Source: Pseudomonas khavaziana
Lineage (GTDB): Bacteria > Pseudomonadota > Gammaproteobacteria > Pseudomonadales > Pseudomonadaceae
Assembly (NCBI RefSeq): GCF_019145205.1
Contig: NZ_JAHSTT010000008.1
Coordinates: 280,429 to 344,428, forward strand
Reading direction: 5' to 3'
DNA: 64,000 nucleotides
Shown here in pieces: positions 18,115 to 27,260 of this stretch. The position numbers and the translations under genes were made by a program. The notes under the pieces were generated by a model, which saw only the letters and a program-made list of their open reading frames with translations, was not told where the DNA came from and did no database searches. Each line of letters begins with the position of its first letter. Within the stretch, counting starts at the first letter, position 1.

Positions 18115-18972
18115 TCAGAGAATCGGCTTGCCGCCAGTTACCGCATAGCGTGACCCAGAGATATAGCTGGCCTCATCCGAAGCCAGCAACACATAGATCG
18201 GCGCCACTTCCACCGGCTGCCCCGGACGCCCCAGCGGGGTTTCGCCACCGAAGTTCTTCACGTCGTCATCGGTCATGGTCGCGACAATCAGCGGCGTCCA
18301 GATCGGGCCCGGCGCCACGCTGTTGACGCGAATACCCTTGTCACCCAACAACTGCGCCAAGCCACCGGTAAAGTTGGCAATCGCGCCCTTGGTCGCGGCG
18401 TAGGCCAGCAGCGTGGGCTTGGGCATATCCGAATTGACCGAGCTGGTATTGATGATCGAACTGCCCGCCTTCATATGGGGCAAGGCAGCCTTGCAGATGC
18501 GAAACATCGCGGTGATGTTGATATCGAACGTCTTGACCCATTCCTCATCCTCGATCTCTTCGAAGGTTTCGTGAGTCATCTGGAACGCGGCGTTATTGAC
18601 CAGGATGTCGATACGCCCAAACTGTTCGACGGTCTTGTCCACCAATGCCTGGCAAGTGGCTTTTTGCGCGATATCGCCAGGCAGCAGCAGGCATTGGCGA
18701 CCGGCTTCTTCAACCCAGCGCGCGGTTTCCTTGGCGTCGTCGTGCTCATCCAGGTAAGCAATGGCCACATCGGCACCTTCACGGGCAAAGGCAATGGCAA
18801 CGGCGCGGCCAATGCCGCTGTCGGCCCCCGTGATCAGGGCAATCTTGTTGGCCAGTCGACCGGAGCCCTTGTAGCTCTGTTCGCCACAGTCGGGGTACGG
18901 ATCCATTTTTTTCTGGGAACCGGGCACGGCTTGGGCTTGAGGGGCGAAAGGCGGGCGTGGATAGTCAGTCAT
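18115..18972 (-). CDS. SDR family NAD(P)-dependent oxidoreductase (YghA / general stress 39 type)
   Basis: A 285-residue short-chain dehydrogenase with the long N-terminal extension of the YghA/GSP39 group. It shows ITGADSGIGRAVA for cofactor binding, VNNAAFQ, the catalytic INTSSVN...YAATKGA (Ser, Tyr, Lys), and the C-terminal SGSRYAVTGG. The start is the second ATG of the frame, placed 6-7 bases after GGAG; the first ATG forms part of that ribosome-site region. Members of this group are often general-stress induced. Substrate unknown. Confidence 0.9.
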   Translation of the reverse strand: MTDYPRPPFAPQAQAVPGSQKKMDPYPDCGEQSYKGSGRLANKIALITGADSGIGRAVAIAFAREGADVAIAYLDEHDDAKETARWVEEAGRQCLLLPGDIAQKATCQALVDKTVEQFGRIDILVNNAAFQMTHETFEEIEDEEWVKTFDINITAMFRICKAALPHMKAGSSIINTSSVNSDMPKPTLLAYAATKGAIANFTGGLAQLLGDKGIRVNSVAPGPIWTPLIVATMTDDDVKNFGGETPLGRPGQPVEVAPIYVLLASDEASYISGSRYAVTGGKPIL

Positions 18973-19078
18973 TTCAGTCTCCATAGGTTTCCAAAGGTGC
19001 TATGGAGTTAGTAATTACGTGGCCGGCGATAGTTGTAATGGATGCCCGCGAGGCCCGACGAATGGTTGGCGTCAAGCC

Positions 19079-20290
19079 TCAGGAGGAGGGCGGGACGCTG
19101 GAGGCCAGGTGCGCCGGCAAACGGCGTAAGGTCCACAGCGTGGTGAGCATTGCGGCGAGCGCACACAGCGCGATGCCAATCAACATCGGCGCCGGGGTAT
19201 GGTCGGCGAATATCCCCACCAGGGTCATCGCTACGGCGGCAGTGACCATCTGGATGGCGCCCAGCAGCGCCGATGCAGAACCTGCCACTGCGCCATGATC
19301 TTCCAGCGACAGCACCCCAGCTGCCGGCAGCAGCAGGCCGAGGCAGCCAAACCCGGTAAACAGCAGCGCCATCATCAAGACCAGGCTGTCCCCCCATAGC
19401 GTGGTGGCCGCCAGCACGGCCATGATCGCGGCTACGCCCATCACCGACCAACGGATCAGTGGCGCCAGGCCGAACCGCGCGCTCAGGCGTGCGGTCAGCT
19501 GGCTCATGGCGAAGAATGACGCCGCGTTAAGGGCAAAGCACAGGCTGAACTGCGTCGGAGTCAGGCCGAAATACTCGATGTACACGAAGGGCGCACTGCC
19601 GATAAAGACGAAGAAGGTAGCGAGGCCGAAACCGCAGACCACCGACAACCCTGTGAATACCGGATCGCGCAGCAGCGCTCCGTAGCTGCCAAACGCATTG
19701 CCCAGAGTCTTGCCCAGGCGACGCTCGGCTGGATGGGTTTCCGGCAGTTGCACGATGGTCATCACCAGGCACAGCACGGCCACCACCGCCAGCACCGCAA
19801 ATACTTCACGCCAACTCCAGATCGAAATCACCAGGCTACCGGCCAAGGGCGCGAGGATCGGCGAAACACTCATCACCAGCATCAGCAAGGCCATCAGCCG
19901 CGCGGCTTCATGGCCGGTGTACAGGTCGCGCACAATCGCCCGCGGGATCACCATCCCCGCACAGGCCCCGAATGCTTGCACAGCACGAAAGCCGATCAGC
20001 ACTTCGATATTCGGCGCCAGGGCGCAGCCGATACTGCCGATGGTAAAGATCACCAGGCCCGCATAGATCGGCAACTTGCGCCCGAAGACATCGCTGATCG
20101 GGCCGTAGAACAGCTGGCACACGCCGATGATCATGAAGAACACCGTCAGGCTCATTTGCACCGCCGCCGGCGAGGCCTGGAGGCTGGCGCCCAGGGTCGG
20201 CAGCGCAGGCAGGTAGATGTCGATGGCGAACGGGCCAACGGCGGTGATCAAGCCCAGCAGCAGGGCGAGATGGGCAATACTTCGAGACAT
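19079..20290 (-). CDS. MFS multidrug exporter, Bcr/CflA type
   Basis: A 403-residue 12-helix major facilitator starting MSRSIAHLALLLGLITAVGPFAIDIYLPALPTLG. The FAIDIYLPALP motif in helix 1 and YGPISDVFGRKLPIYAGL in the loop 2-3 region mark the Bcr/CflA (DHA1) drug-proton antiporters. The upstream 38 codons of the open frame look non-coding. No regulator is adjacent, so the substrate is open. Confidence 0.9.
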   Translation of the reverse strand: MSRSIAHLALLLGLITAVGPFAIDIYLPALPTLGASLQASPAAVQMSLTVFFMIIGVCQLFYGPISDVFGRKLPIYAGLVIFTIGSIGCALAPNIEVLIGFRAVQAFGACAGMVIPRAIVRDLYTGHEAARLMALLMLVMSVSPILAPLAGSLVISIWSWREVFAVLAVVAVLCLVMTIVQLPETHPAERRLGKTLGNAFGSYGALLRDPVFTGLSVVCGFGLATFFVFIGSAPFVYIEYFGLTPTQFSLCFALNAASFFAMSQLTARLSARFGLAPLIRWSVMGVAAIMAVLAATTLWGDSLVLMMALLFTGFGCLGLLLPAAGVLSLEDHGAVAGSASALLGAIQMVTAAVAMTLVGIFADHTPAPMLIGIALCALAAMLTTLWTLRRLPAHLASSVPPSS

Positions 20291-20448
20291 GGGTAGATCC
20301 GGGGCGCAGCAAAGGTCGGTTAGCTTAAGGGATCGGTGCAAATCCGCAAACTTAGGCTTCACTAACCAGAGACTCTGGCCGATAACGGTAGCAGGGGCGG
20401 TCAAGCGGTTGGGTTCCCAACCGGCAGTCCAGGTACGGGGATAAGAGC

Positions 20449-22062
20449 ATGACGATCAAATTGCGCTTGATGTTGTTGATTGCGACCGGATTGCTCACTG
20501 CGTTGGTCATGAGCGTGGCCGGTTACCTGGGAAATAACCGGATGGGGGCAGCGGTAGAGGACAATGAAGTCAGCATGACCGTGCTGCGCAATCACATGGA
20601 AGCCGACATGATGCACGATGCCCTGCGCGCCGATGTGTTGTCGGCCATGCTGGTGGGCCTGGGGAAAAGCACCAGCACCAGGGATGAGGTCAACACTTCG
20701 CTGAAGGAGCACGCCGAGCACTTTCGCCAGGTGCTCGCAGACAACCTTAAGCTGCCGGTGGAAGACACGATCAAGGACAGCCTGGAAAAAATCAAACCCA
20801 GCCTGGACACCTACATCAGCGCCGGCGAGCGCATCGTCGTTTTGGCGCTGGATAACCCCGAAGCCGCGCGGGGGCAATTGAATGCCTTCCATACCGCCTT
20901 CAGCCAGTTGGAAGATCAGATGGCTGCCCTGAGCGAACTGATCGAAGGTCATACGCAAAAAACCAGTGCCGGCACGCAACATACCATCAGCAACGCTAAC
21001 TTCACCCTCGGCGCGGTATTGATTGCCAGTCTGGTGTTGCTGTTGGGCCAGGGCCGCTGGGTGACCCTGAGCATCATGGGACCACTGCAAACCGCCAGCC
21101 GCATCGCCGCGAGTATCGCCCGGGGCAATCTGAGCGAGCCGATTGTGGAACCGCGTCGCCAGGATGAGGCCGGTTTGTTGATCAGCAGTCTGGCCACCAT
21201 GCAGCGAGACCTGCGCGGCATGATCGAGGTGGTGCGCAGCAATGCCCATGGCGTCAATGGCATGAGCGAGCGCCTGAGCCAGGGTTGCCATGAAGTGGCC
21301 GACAGCAGCCAGCAACAAAGTAGCGCTGCCAGCACCATGGCGGCGGCCGCAAGTGAAATGACCGCCAGCATCGAGGAAATCACTCGCCACGCCGGGCGCG
21401 CCCTCGACATGGCCAACCAGGCTGAAAATTTGGCCAAGGACGGTGGCCGTGTCATTCACCAGGTGGTCAAGGATATGGACGGCATCGCCCGTTCAGCGCA
21501 GCAGTCGGCCCAGGTCATCCGCACGCTGGATAAGGAGTCCGAGGCCATCTACAGCATTATCCAGGTGATCAAAGGCATTGCTGACCAGACCAACCTGCTT
21601 GCCTTGAACGCCGCGATCGAGGCCGCCCGTGCGGGTGAGCAGGGGCGCGGTTTTGCCGTAGTGGCCGACGAGGTGCGCAGCCTGGCGGGACGCACCAGCG
21701 CATCGACCCAGGAAATTGCCAGCATGGTCGGGCGTATCCAGCAAAACACCCGCGAGGCGGTGACCAGCATGGAGGAGGGCGTCTCCCAGGTGGACAAGGG
21801 CATGGCCGTGACCGCTGAGGTGGAGCGGGCCATTCGCGACATTCTTCAGGCCACCTTGAATACCACCGAGTTGGTCAACGATATTTCGCGCACCATCAGT
21901 GAACAGAGCCTGGCCAGCAACGAGATCGCCCATCAGGTGGAAATGATTGCCGGCATGTCGCAAACCAATAGCCGCGTTATTGGTGAAACCGCCTCGACCA
22001 CCGATGAACTGGCCGGTTTGGCGAGCAAGTTGTCGCAGTCCGTGGATCGGTTCAGCCTTTAG
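20449..22062 (+). CDS. Methyl-accepting chemotaxis protein
   Basis: A 537-residue chemoreceptor: helix 1 (residues 5-28), a helical periplasmic sensor domain of about 155 residues, helix 2 (about 185-207), HAMP, and a cytoplasmic signalling domain. The hairpin tip is IADQTNLLALNAAIEAARAGEQGRGFAVVADEVR. It would control the CheA kinase from the inner membrane. The sensor looks like a four-helix bundle; its ligand is unknown. A ribosome site GGGGATAAGAG precedes the ATG and a terminator follows. Confidence 0.93.
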   Translation: MTIKLRLMLLIATGLLTALVMSVAGYLGNNRMGAAVEDNEVSMTVLRNHMEADMMHDALRADVLSAMLVGLGKSTSTRDEVNTSLKEHAEHFRQVLADNLKLPVEDTIKDSLEKIKPSLDTYISAGERIVVLALDNPEAARGQLNAFHTAFSQLEDQMAALSELIEGHTQKTSAGTQHTISNANFTLGAVLIASLVLLLGQGRWVTLSIMGPLQTASRIAASIARGNLSEPIVEPRRQDEAGLLISSLATMQRDLRGMIEVVRSNAHGVNGMSERLSQGCHEVADSSQQQSSAASTMAAAASEMTASIEEITRHAGRALDMANQAENLAKDGGRVIHQVVKDMDGIARSAQQSAQVIRTLDKESEAIYSIIQVIKGIADQTNLLALNAAIEAARAGEQGRGFAVVADEVRSLAGRTSASTQEIASMVGRIQQNTREAVTSMEEGVSQVDKGMAVTAEVERAIRDILQATLNTTELVNDISRTISEQSLASNEIAHQVEMIAGMSQTNSRVIGETASTTDELAGLASKLSQSVDRFSL

Positions 22063-22079
22063 CACAGGCGTTTTTTTTG

Positions 22080-22107
22080 CCGGCTCCTTGTGGGCCGGTT
22101 TTTTTTT
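22080..22107 (+). terminator. Rho-independent terminator of the chemoreceptor gene
   Basis: CCGGC and GCCGG close a 9-base loop that can add a CC/GG pair, followed by nine T residues. It starts 17 bases after the stop codon. Confidence 0.85.
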
Positions 22108-22234
22108 GCGTGATCCCATCGTTCCGCAACGGCTCAAGGTCGCGCCCCGCGCTTGATGCCCGGTCCTTGCCCGTGGCTATTCGTACAATACGTTGACTCA
22201 TCTTCGCAAAAAAAGATTGAATATTCACACTTAA

Positions 22235-22250
22235 TGTTATTTAAATAACA
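22235..22250. promoter_or_regulatory. Predicted DeoR-type operator upstream of deoK
   Basis: TGTTATTTAAATAACA is a perfect 16-base palindrome of the form TGTTA-N6-TAACA. The same form recurs twice in front of the repressor and deoC genes at 26406-26421 and 26427-26442. It lies 53 bases before the kinase start, where an operator would overlap the promoter. Confidence 0.75.
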
Positions 22251-22302
22251 AAATAAAAGCGCTACGACCTGCCTGGTCGTGCCGCAACAAGGTGGAATAG
22301 CA

Positions 22303-23223
22303 ATGAGCAAGATCGCAGTCATCGGCAGCAACATGGTGGATTTGATTACCTATATCGACCGTATGCCGGCCCAGGGCGAAACCCTGGAAGCGCCTGGCTT
22401 TGTCATGGGTTGCGGCGGCAAGGGGGCCAACCAGGCAGTGGCGGCCGCCAAGCTTGGGGCTGATGTCCTGATGCTGAGCAAGGTCGGCGACGACATGTTT
22501 GCCGACAACACAGTGGCCAACTTCCAGCGCTTTGGTATCGACACCCGTTATGTACAGCGTGTGCCTGGGGTTTCCAGCGGCGTCGCGCCGATTTTTGTCC
22601 GCGCCGATTCCCACAACAGCATCTTGATCGTCAAGGGCGCCAATGCGCATTTGCTGCCGGTGGACATAGACGCGGCCGCCGCCGACCTGCGTGACTGCAC
22701 GCTGATCGTGCTGCAACTGGAGATCAATCTGGAGACGGTCTACCACGCCATCGAATTCGCTCACCGACAGGGTATCGCGGTGCTCCTCAACCCCGCACCG
22801 GCCGTGGCCGGCTTGAGTCGTGAGCACCTGGCGCACCTTGACTTCCTGATTCCCAACGAGTCGGAACTGGCGTTGATCACAGGCCATGTCGTGGACTCGC
22901 CTGAATCGGCCCGAACCGCCGCCCACAGCCTGGTGGCCAGCGGCATTCGTCACGTAATCGTCACTCTCGGCGAGCACGGTGCGCTGTACGTGGGGGAGGA
23001 GGGGGAGTTCCAGGTGCCGGGGGTACGGGTTGACGCCCGTGACACCACCGGTGCCGGCGATGCCTTTATCGGTTGCTTTATCCACCACTGGAACCGCGAC
23101 CGCCATATTCGTCAGGCCATGGAGCAAGCGGTGGCGTACTCGGCTTGCTCGGTCATGGGGCTGGGGACGCAGAGTTCCTATCCCGACAGCGAAACGTTTG
23201 ATCGCTTTAAGCAACAGCGCTGA
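22303..23223 (+). CDS. deoK: Carbohydrate kinase, probable 2-deoxyribokinase (ribokinase family)
   Basis: A 306-residue PfkB/ribokinase fold protein with GCGGKGANQAVAAAKLG (sugar site) near residue 40 and the C-terminal DTTGAGDAFIGCF motif carrying the catalytic Asp and anion hole. The start is the ATG after AAGGTGGA, not the GTG 24 bases upstream. It would phosphorylate 2-deoxy-D-ribose to the 5-phosphate. That specificity rests on its neighbours: a sugar permease, an epimerase, a DeoR repressor and deoC. Ribokinase is the alternative. Confidence 0.82.
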   Translation: MSKIAVIGSNMVDLITYIDRMPAQGETLEAPGFVMGCGGKGANQAVAAAKLGADVLMLSKVGDDMFADNTVANFQRFGIDTRYVQRVPGVSSGVAPIFVRADSHNSILIVKGANAHLLPVDIDAAAADLRDCTLIVLQLEINLETVYHAIEFAHRQGIAVLLNPAPAVAGLSREHLAHLDFLIPNESELALITGHVVDSPESARTAAHSLVASGIRHVIVTLGEHGALYVGEEGEFQVPGVRVDARDTTGAGDAFIGCFIHHWNRDRHIRQAMEQAVAYSACSVMGLGTQSSYPDSETFDRFKQQR

Positions 23224-23250
23224 CACCCTCACCCAGCCCGGAGAACAATA

Positions 23251-24582
23251 ATGAACAAACCTGCGCTGCAACAAACCGCCGATGGTTTCTACCTGAACCG
23301 CACGCCCTGGTTCGCCTTTATCCTGCTGTGCAGCATCTTTGCACTGTGGGCCGCAGCGGCGAGCATGAACGATGTGCTGATCGCCCACTTCAAGAAAGCG
23401 TTTTTGCTGAGTGATTTCCAGACGGCCTTTGTGCAGTCGGCGTTTTACCTGGGCTACTTTTTTGTAGCGATTCCGGCCGCGATGGTGGTTCGTCGTTTCA
23501 GCTACAAGAGCACGATCCTGGTGGGCCTGCTGCTGTACATGCTGGGCTGCCTGTTGTTTTTCCCGGCCGCGTCCACGGCCAAGTACGGCATGTTTCTGCT
23601 GGCGCTGTTTGTGATCGCCGCCGGCCTGTCGTTCCTGGAAACCGCCTGCAATACCTACTCGACACTGATGGGCCCCCGGGAAACCGGGACCCGGCGCTTG
23701 AATATCTCGCAGACCTTTCACCCGTTCGGCGCCATGGCCGGGGTGTATGTGGGCAGCTTCGTGATGTTCAAGGACACCGACGCCACCACTGAACAACTGG
23801 CTCAGATGAGCGCTTCCGACGCCGCGGTGCAGCAATTGCAGATGATTCAGTCCACGCTGCTGCCCTACAAGTGGATGATTGCGGTGCTGGTGCTGATGTT
23901 TATTCTCGTCGCGATCACCCGGTTCCCTGCATGCAAGGGCAACAAACCTGCCGACAGCAAGCCGGGCAGCGTGCGTCAAAGCCTGGGACGACTGTGGCGT
24001 AACCCGCGCTTTACCTTTGGCGTATTGGCGCAGTTTCTTTATGTGGGGGCGCAGGTCGGGGTATGGAGCTTCACCATTCGCCTGGCCATGCAGATGGGCG
24101 GTATGAATGAACGCAGCGCTTCATGGTTTCTGCTGACCACCTTTGCCGCCTACTTTGTCGGCAAGTTGATCGCCAACCTGTTGATGCGGCGCCTGCACCC
24201 CGCCAAGGTACTCGCGATCTACGGGGTGCTGTGTATCGTGCTGCTGGCCTACACCATTCTGGTGCCGAACATTTCGGCGGTATATGCAGCGGTCGGCGTG
24301 AGTATTTTCCTCGGTCCTTGCTGGCCGACCATCTACGGCCTGACCATCGATGGCCTGGGTGAAGACACCGGCGTGGGCGGTTCATTGCTGGTGATGAGCA
24401 TTGTCGGCGGCGGAGTGATCCCCATCTTCCAGGGCCTGTTGTCCGACGCCAGTGGCGGCAACATGCAACTGGCTTACAGCGTGCCGTTGCTGTGCTTCAT
24501 TGTGATCGTGATGTATGCACTTAAGTGCATGCGCCAACCCGGCTCCTTACCGGCGGGCGCGACCGGGGCGGTGGCCTCATGA
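23251..24582 (+). CDS. deoP: MFS sugar permease, probable deoxyribose transporter (FucP/FHS type)
   Basis: A 443-residue, 12-helix protein of the fucose:H+ symporter-like family. It shows FILLCSIFALWAAAASMNDVLIAHFKKAFLLSDFQ at the first helix and the long central loop. It would import 2-deoxyribose. The gene lies 27 bases after the kinase with GGAGAA before its ATG, and its stop overlaps the next start by ATGA. Symbol given by analogy with the Salmonella deoP permease; substrate inferred from the cluster. Confidence 0.8.
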   Translation: MNKPALQQTADGFYLNRTPWFAFILLCSIFALWAAAASMNDVLIAHFKKAFLLSDFQTAFVQSAFYLGYFFVAIPAAMVVRRFSYKSTILVGLLLYMLGCLLFFPAASTAKYGMFLLALFVIAAGLSFLETACNTYSTLMGPRETGTRRLNISQTFHPFGAMAGVYVGSFVMFKDTDATTEQLAQMSASDAAVQQLQMIQSTLLPYKWMIAVLVLMFILVAITRFPACKGNKPADSKPGSVRQSLGRLWRNPRFTFGVLAQFLYVGAQVGVWSFTIRLAMQMGGMNERSASWFLLTTFAAYFVGKLIANLLMRRLHPAKVLAIYGVLCIVLLAYTILVPNISAVYAAVGVSIFLGPCWPTIYGLTIDGLGEDTGVGGSLLVMSIVGGGVIPIFQGLLSDASGGNMQLAYSVPLLCFIVIVMYALKCMRQPGSLPAGATGAVAS

Positions 24583-25625
24583 AGACACGTATCGCGTTGT
24601 ACCCTGCGGTGTTTGGCGAGCAGGAGAAAATCCTGCTGCAATCGTCGGCCTTCAAGGTCATTGCCTGGACTTACCCGTCCGGTGTGCTGGCCGTGAGCCT
24701 TGAGAATAGCCGTGGCCGATTGGTGATACTGCCTTATCAGGGACAGATGATCTGGTCAGCCGTGTTCGACGGTTGCGACTTGACCATGAGCAACCTGTTT
24801 GAGCAACCCCGGCCCAGCCCGACGATTATCGATACGTACGGCTGCTTCATGTTTCACAGTGGTCTGCTGCGCAACGGCTGTCCGGCACCGGATGACACGC
24901 ATGCCTTGCACGGCGAAATGCCCTGTGCGCCCATGGAAATGGCCTGGATTGAGGTGGACGAGGGCGTTGTACGCCTGGGGGGCTCGTATGAATATGCCAA
25001 GGGTTTCGGCGATCGCTACCGGGCAAGCCCCAGCGTGACACTGCGCGCCGATTCGGCCGTGTTCGATATCGATATGCAGGTGACGAACCTGGCCGGCAAG
25101 CCCATGGACCTGATGTACATGGCCCACATGAACTATGCGTACGTGGATGGCGCGCGGTTTGTCGAGCCTTTGGGCACGCAGCGCCAGCGTTTGCGCAGCA
25201 GCGTGCCGGACCATGTCAAGCCGACGCCGGCATGGAGCGCCTACATGGCGCAGTTGGCCGAGCAGCCTGCGCAATTGGCCTGCCTCGAGCAGCCGGCCTT
25301 GTACGACCCTGAGATCGTGTTTTTCTTCGACGGCGTTGGCACAGACGCCACGGGCCAGGCGCACTTTTTACTGGATCATCCCAGCGGTGCGGCGTTCTAC
25401 ACCCGCTACCGTCCCGAACAATTCGCCCACGCCGCCCGCTGGATCCTGCACACGCCGGATCAGCAAGTGGCGGCGTTCGTGTTGCCGTCCACCTGCGAAC
25501 CCGAGGGCTATAACGCCGAGAAAGCCAAAGGCCACGTACGTGTGCTGGCGGCCGGAGCCAACGTTTCGTTCAGTGTCAGCACCGGTTATTTGAGTGCGCA
25601 GGAACGGCAACGGTTGCTGGATTAA
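24579..25625 (+). CDS. Aldose 1-epimerase-like protein (DUF4432-type mutarotase fold)
   Basis: A 348-residue soluble protein starting MKTRIALYPAVFGEQEK at the ATG that overlaps the permease stop. The pattern LVILPYQGQMIWSAVFDG, GCFMFHSGLLRNGCP, HALHGEMPCAP and YMAHMNYAYVDGARF matches the beta-sandwich galactose-mutarotase superfamily with its conserved His residues. A likely role is interconversion of deoxyribose anomers before phosphorylation. That role is inference. Its last bases overlap the convergent repressor gene. Confidence 0.75.
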   Translation: MKTRIALYPAVFGEQEKILLQSSAFKVIAWTYPSGVLAVSLENSRGRLVILPYQGQMIWSAVFDGCDLTMSNLFEQPRPSPTIIDTYGCFMFHSGLLRNGCPAPDDTHALHGEMPCAPMEMAWIEVDEGVVRLGGSYEYAKGFGDRYRASPSVTLRADSAVFDIDMQVTNLAGKPMDLMYMAHMNYAYVDGARFVEPLGTQRQRLRSSVPDHVKPTPAWSAYMAQLAEQPAQLACLEQPALYDPEIVFFFDGVGTDATGQAHFLLDHPSGAAFYTRYRPEQFAHAARWILHTPDQQVAAFVLPSTCEPEGYNAEKAKGHVRVLAAGANVSFSVSTGYLSAQERQRLLD

Positions 25626-26380
25626 ACCAGCAACTGCGCGCCATTGGCCTGGATGACGTCTTTATAGCTGCGGGGGATTTTCTTGTCGCTGACCACGTAC
25701 TGAAAGTCTTCCAGGGCGGCGAAGTGCGCGGTGCGCACCGTGTCGAACTTACTGAAATCGGCAAGCAACACGCGTTGCTGAGCCTGGCGCATGACCTTTT
25801 GCTTGACCTCGACTTCATTGAAGTTGAAGCACGTTACGCCGAACGCCTGGCTGACGCCGGCGGCAGTCACAAAGGCCCACGTCAGGCGCACGCTGTCGAG
25901 GATGCTGCTCTCGGCGCTGCTTTCAAAAACCTGGTTCTTGCGGTGAAAGGTGCCGCCGCACAACACGATGTGGCAATTGGGCTTGTTCTGCAGTTTGAGC
26001 AGCACGTTCAAGGAGCTGCACACCGCAGTGAATTCCAGCGCATCAGGGATGAAATCAACCACAAAAGGCGAGGTGGTGCCACAGTCGAAAAATACCGTAT
26101 CACCGGCCTGGATCAACGCGGCGGCGAGTTTACCGATGCGGCGTTTTTCCTCGACGTGGCGGGTGTCCTGCTCGACCACACGGTAATCGCCGCTGTCATT
26201 GCCGATGCGGGTGATATAGCCCCCCAGCAGCCGCAGGTGATCGCTGAAGTGGTTGAGATCGCGGCGCAGGGTCATCTCGGACACGTCCAGCAGTGCCGCC
26301 ATTTCCTTCAGGTGAATGGCGTTCTGGTCTTGCAGGGCTTGTTGGATAAGCTTCAATCGCTCGGCTTTTCTACTGTCCAC
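25622..26380 (-). CDS. DeoR-family transcriptional regulator of the deoxyribose cluster
   Basis: A 252-residue repressor with an N-terminal helix-turn-helix (LKEMAALLDVSEMTLRRDL, residues 24-42) and a C-terminal sugar-phosphate sensor domain with DCGTTSPFVVDFIP. The latter is typical of DeoR effector domains. It is divergent from deoC and convergent with the epimerase, overlapping it by four bases. Three palindromes TGTTA-N6-TAACA/G in the two control regions are its most likely operators, including two in its own promoter region. Confidence 0.88.
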   Translation of the reverse strand: MDSRKAERLKLIQQALQDQNAIHLKEMAALLDVSEMTLRRDLNHFSDHLRLLGGYITRIGNDSGDYRVVEQDTRHVEEKRRIGKLAAALIQAGDTVFFDCGTTSPFVVDFIPDALEFTAVCSSLNVLLKLQNKPNCHIVLCGGTFHRKNQVFESSAESSILDSVRLTWAFVTAAGVSQAFGVTCFNFNEVEVKQKVMRQAQQRVLLADFSKFDTVRTAHFAALEDFQYVVSDKKIPRSYKDVIQANGAQLLV

Positions 26381-26405
26381 GAGTATTCCAGGGCTTGATT
26401 GTTGG

Positions 26406-26421
26406 TGTTAAATAAGTAACA
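26406..26421. promoter_or_regulatory. Predicted DeoR-type operator 1 between repressor and deoC
   Basis: TGTTA-AATAAG-TAACA, an inverted repeat with the same arms and spacing as the site before deoK. It is 25 bases from the repressor start. Confidence 0.7.
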
Positions 26422-26426
26422 TTAAT

Positions 26427-26442
26427 TGTTATTATTGTAACG
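26427..26442. promoter_or_regulatory. Predicted DeoR-type operator 2 between repressor and deoC
   Basis: TGTTA-TTATTG-TAACG, one base off the consensus. It begins 21 bases after operator 1, two helical turns, so two repressor dimers could sit on the same face of the DNA. Confidence 0.65.
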
Positions 26443-26508
26443 AATTAACGTGGGCACTATCACAAGCGCCTCACAATCATTGGCAACATACAGGCAAGGG
26501 CCCATTAA

Positions 26509-27192
26509 ATGAACAGTCTCCCACCCGCCGCATTGGCCAAGTACATCGATCACACCTTGCTGGCGCCCGACGCCTCCCGTGCACAGATCCGCACCTTGTG
26601 CGAGGAAGCCCGCGAACATGGCTTTTATTCGGTGTGCCTCAATTCCGCACAGGTGCCTTACGCCGCTTCGTGCCTGACCGACGACAGGGTGGTGATTTGC
26701 GCCGTGGTCGGCTTTCCACTGGGCGCCGGCCTGAGTAATACCAAGGCGTTCGAAGCCCAACAAGCGATTGCCGCCGGGGCAGGGGAGATCGACATGGTGC
26801 TCAATATCGGCTGGTTGAAGGACGGGCTGCTGGACGCCGTGCGCGAAGACATCGCTCTGGTCCAACAGGCCTGCGGCGCCGTGCCGTTGAAGGTCATCCT
26901 GGAAACCTGCCTGCTCGATGACAAGCAGAAGGTCCAGGCCTGCGAGATCTGCCGTGATCTGGGTGTGGCCTTCGTCAAGACGTCCACCGGATTCAGCCGA
27001 AGCGGGGCTACGGTTGAAGACGTAGCACTGATGCGCAGAACTGTGGGAGCTGGGGTTGGGGTAAAGGCATCCGGCGGCGTGCGCGATTATCCGACGGCAT
27101 TGAAGATGATTGAAGCCGGGGCAACACGCTTGGGCAGCAGCTCTGGGATTGCGATTGTGGGCGGGGCAATGACGGCGGCGAGTGGTTATTGA
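26509..27192 (+). CDS. deoC: Deoxyribose-phosphate aldolase
   Basis: A 227-residue class I aldolase that splits 2-deoxyribose-5-phosphate into glyceraldehyde-3-phosphate and acetaldehyde. Visible features are YIDHTLLAPDA at the N-terminus, the Schiff-base region FVKTSTGF with its Lys, and VGVKASGGVRD with the second Lys. It completes the pathway begun by the kinase. It is transcribed away from the DeoR repressor, from a region with two predicted operators. Confidence 0.95.
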   Translation: MNSLPPAALAKYIDHTLLAPDASRAQIRTLCEEAREHGFYSVCLNSAQVPYAASCLTDDRVVICAVVGFPLGAGLSNTKAFEAQQAIAAGAGEIDMVLNIGWLKDGLLDAVREDIALVQQACGAVPLKVILETCLLDDKQKVQACEICRDLGVAFVKTSTGFSRSGATVEDVALMRRTVGAGVGVKASGGVRDYPTALKMIEAGATRLGSSSGIAIVGGAMTAASGY

Positions 27193-27224
27193 GATTTTTT
27201 GTCAGAGTGATAAAGCTGCACATA

Positions 27225-27260
27225 TATAACTCAACTAAATAGTCATTTAGTCGAGTTATA
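27225..27260. repeat. AT-rich inverted repeat, 16-base arms
   Basis: TATAACTCAACTAAAT and ATTTAGTCGAGTTATA pair around an AGTC loop with a single mismatch. It lies 33 bases after deoC. No T-run follows, so a simple terminator is unlikely; an operator or recombination site is possible. Confidence 0.7.

Noticed and set aside
20401..21459. A 352-codon minus-strand frame opposite the chemoreceptor gene
   Set aside because: Shadow of a clear methyl-accepting chemotaxis gene; no motif of its own.
22237..23979. A 580-codon open frame on the minus strand opposite the kinase and permease genes
   Set aside because: Composition is rich in His, Gln and Arg as expected for a shadow frame, and both opposite-strand genes are firmly identified.
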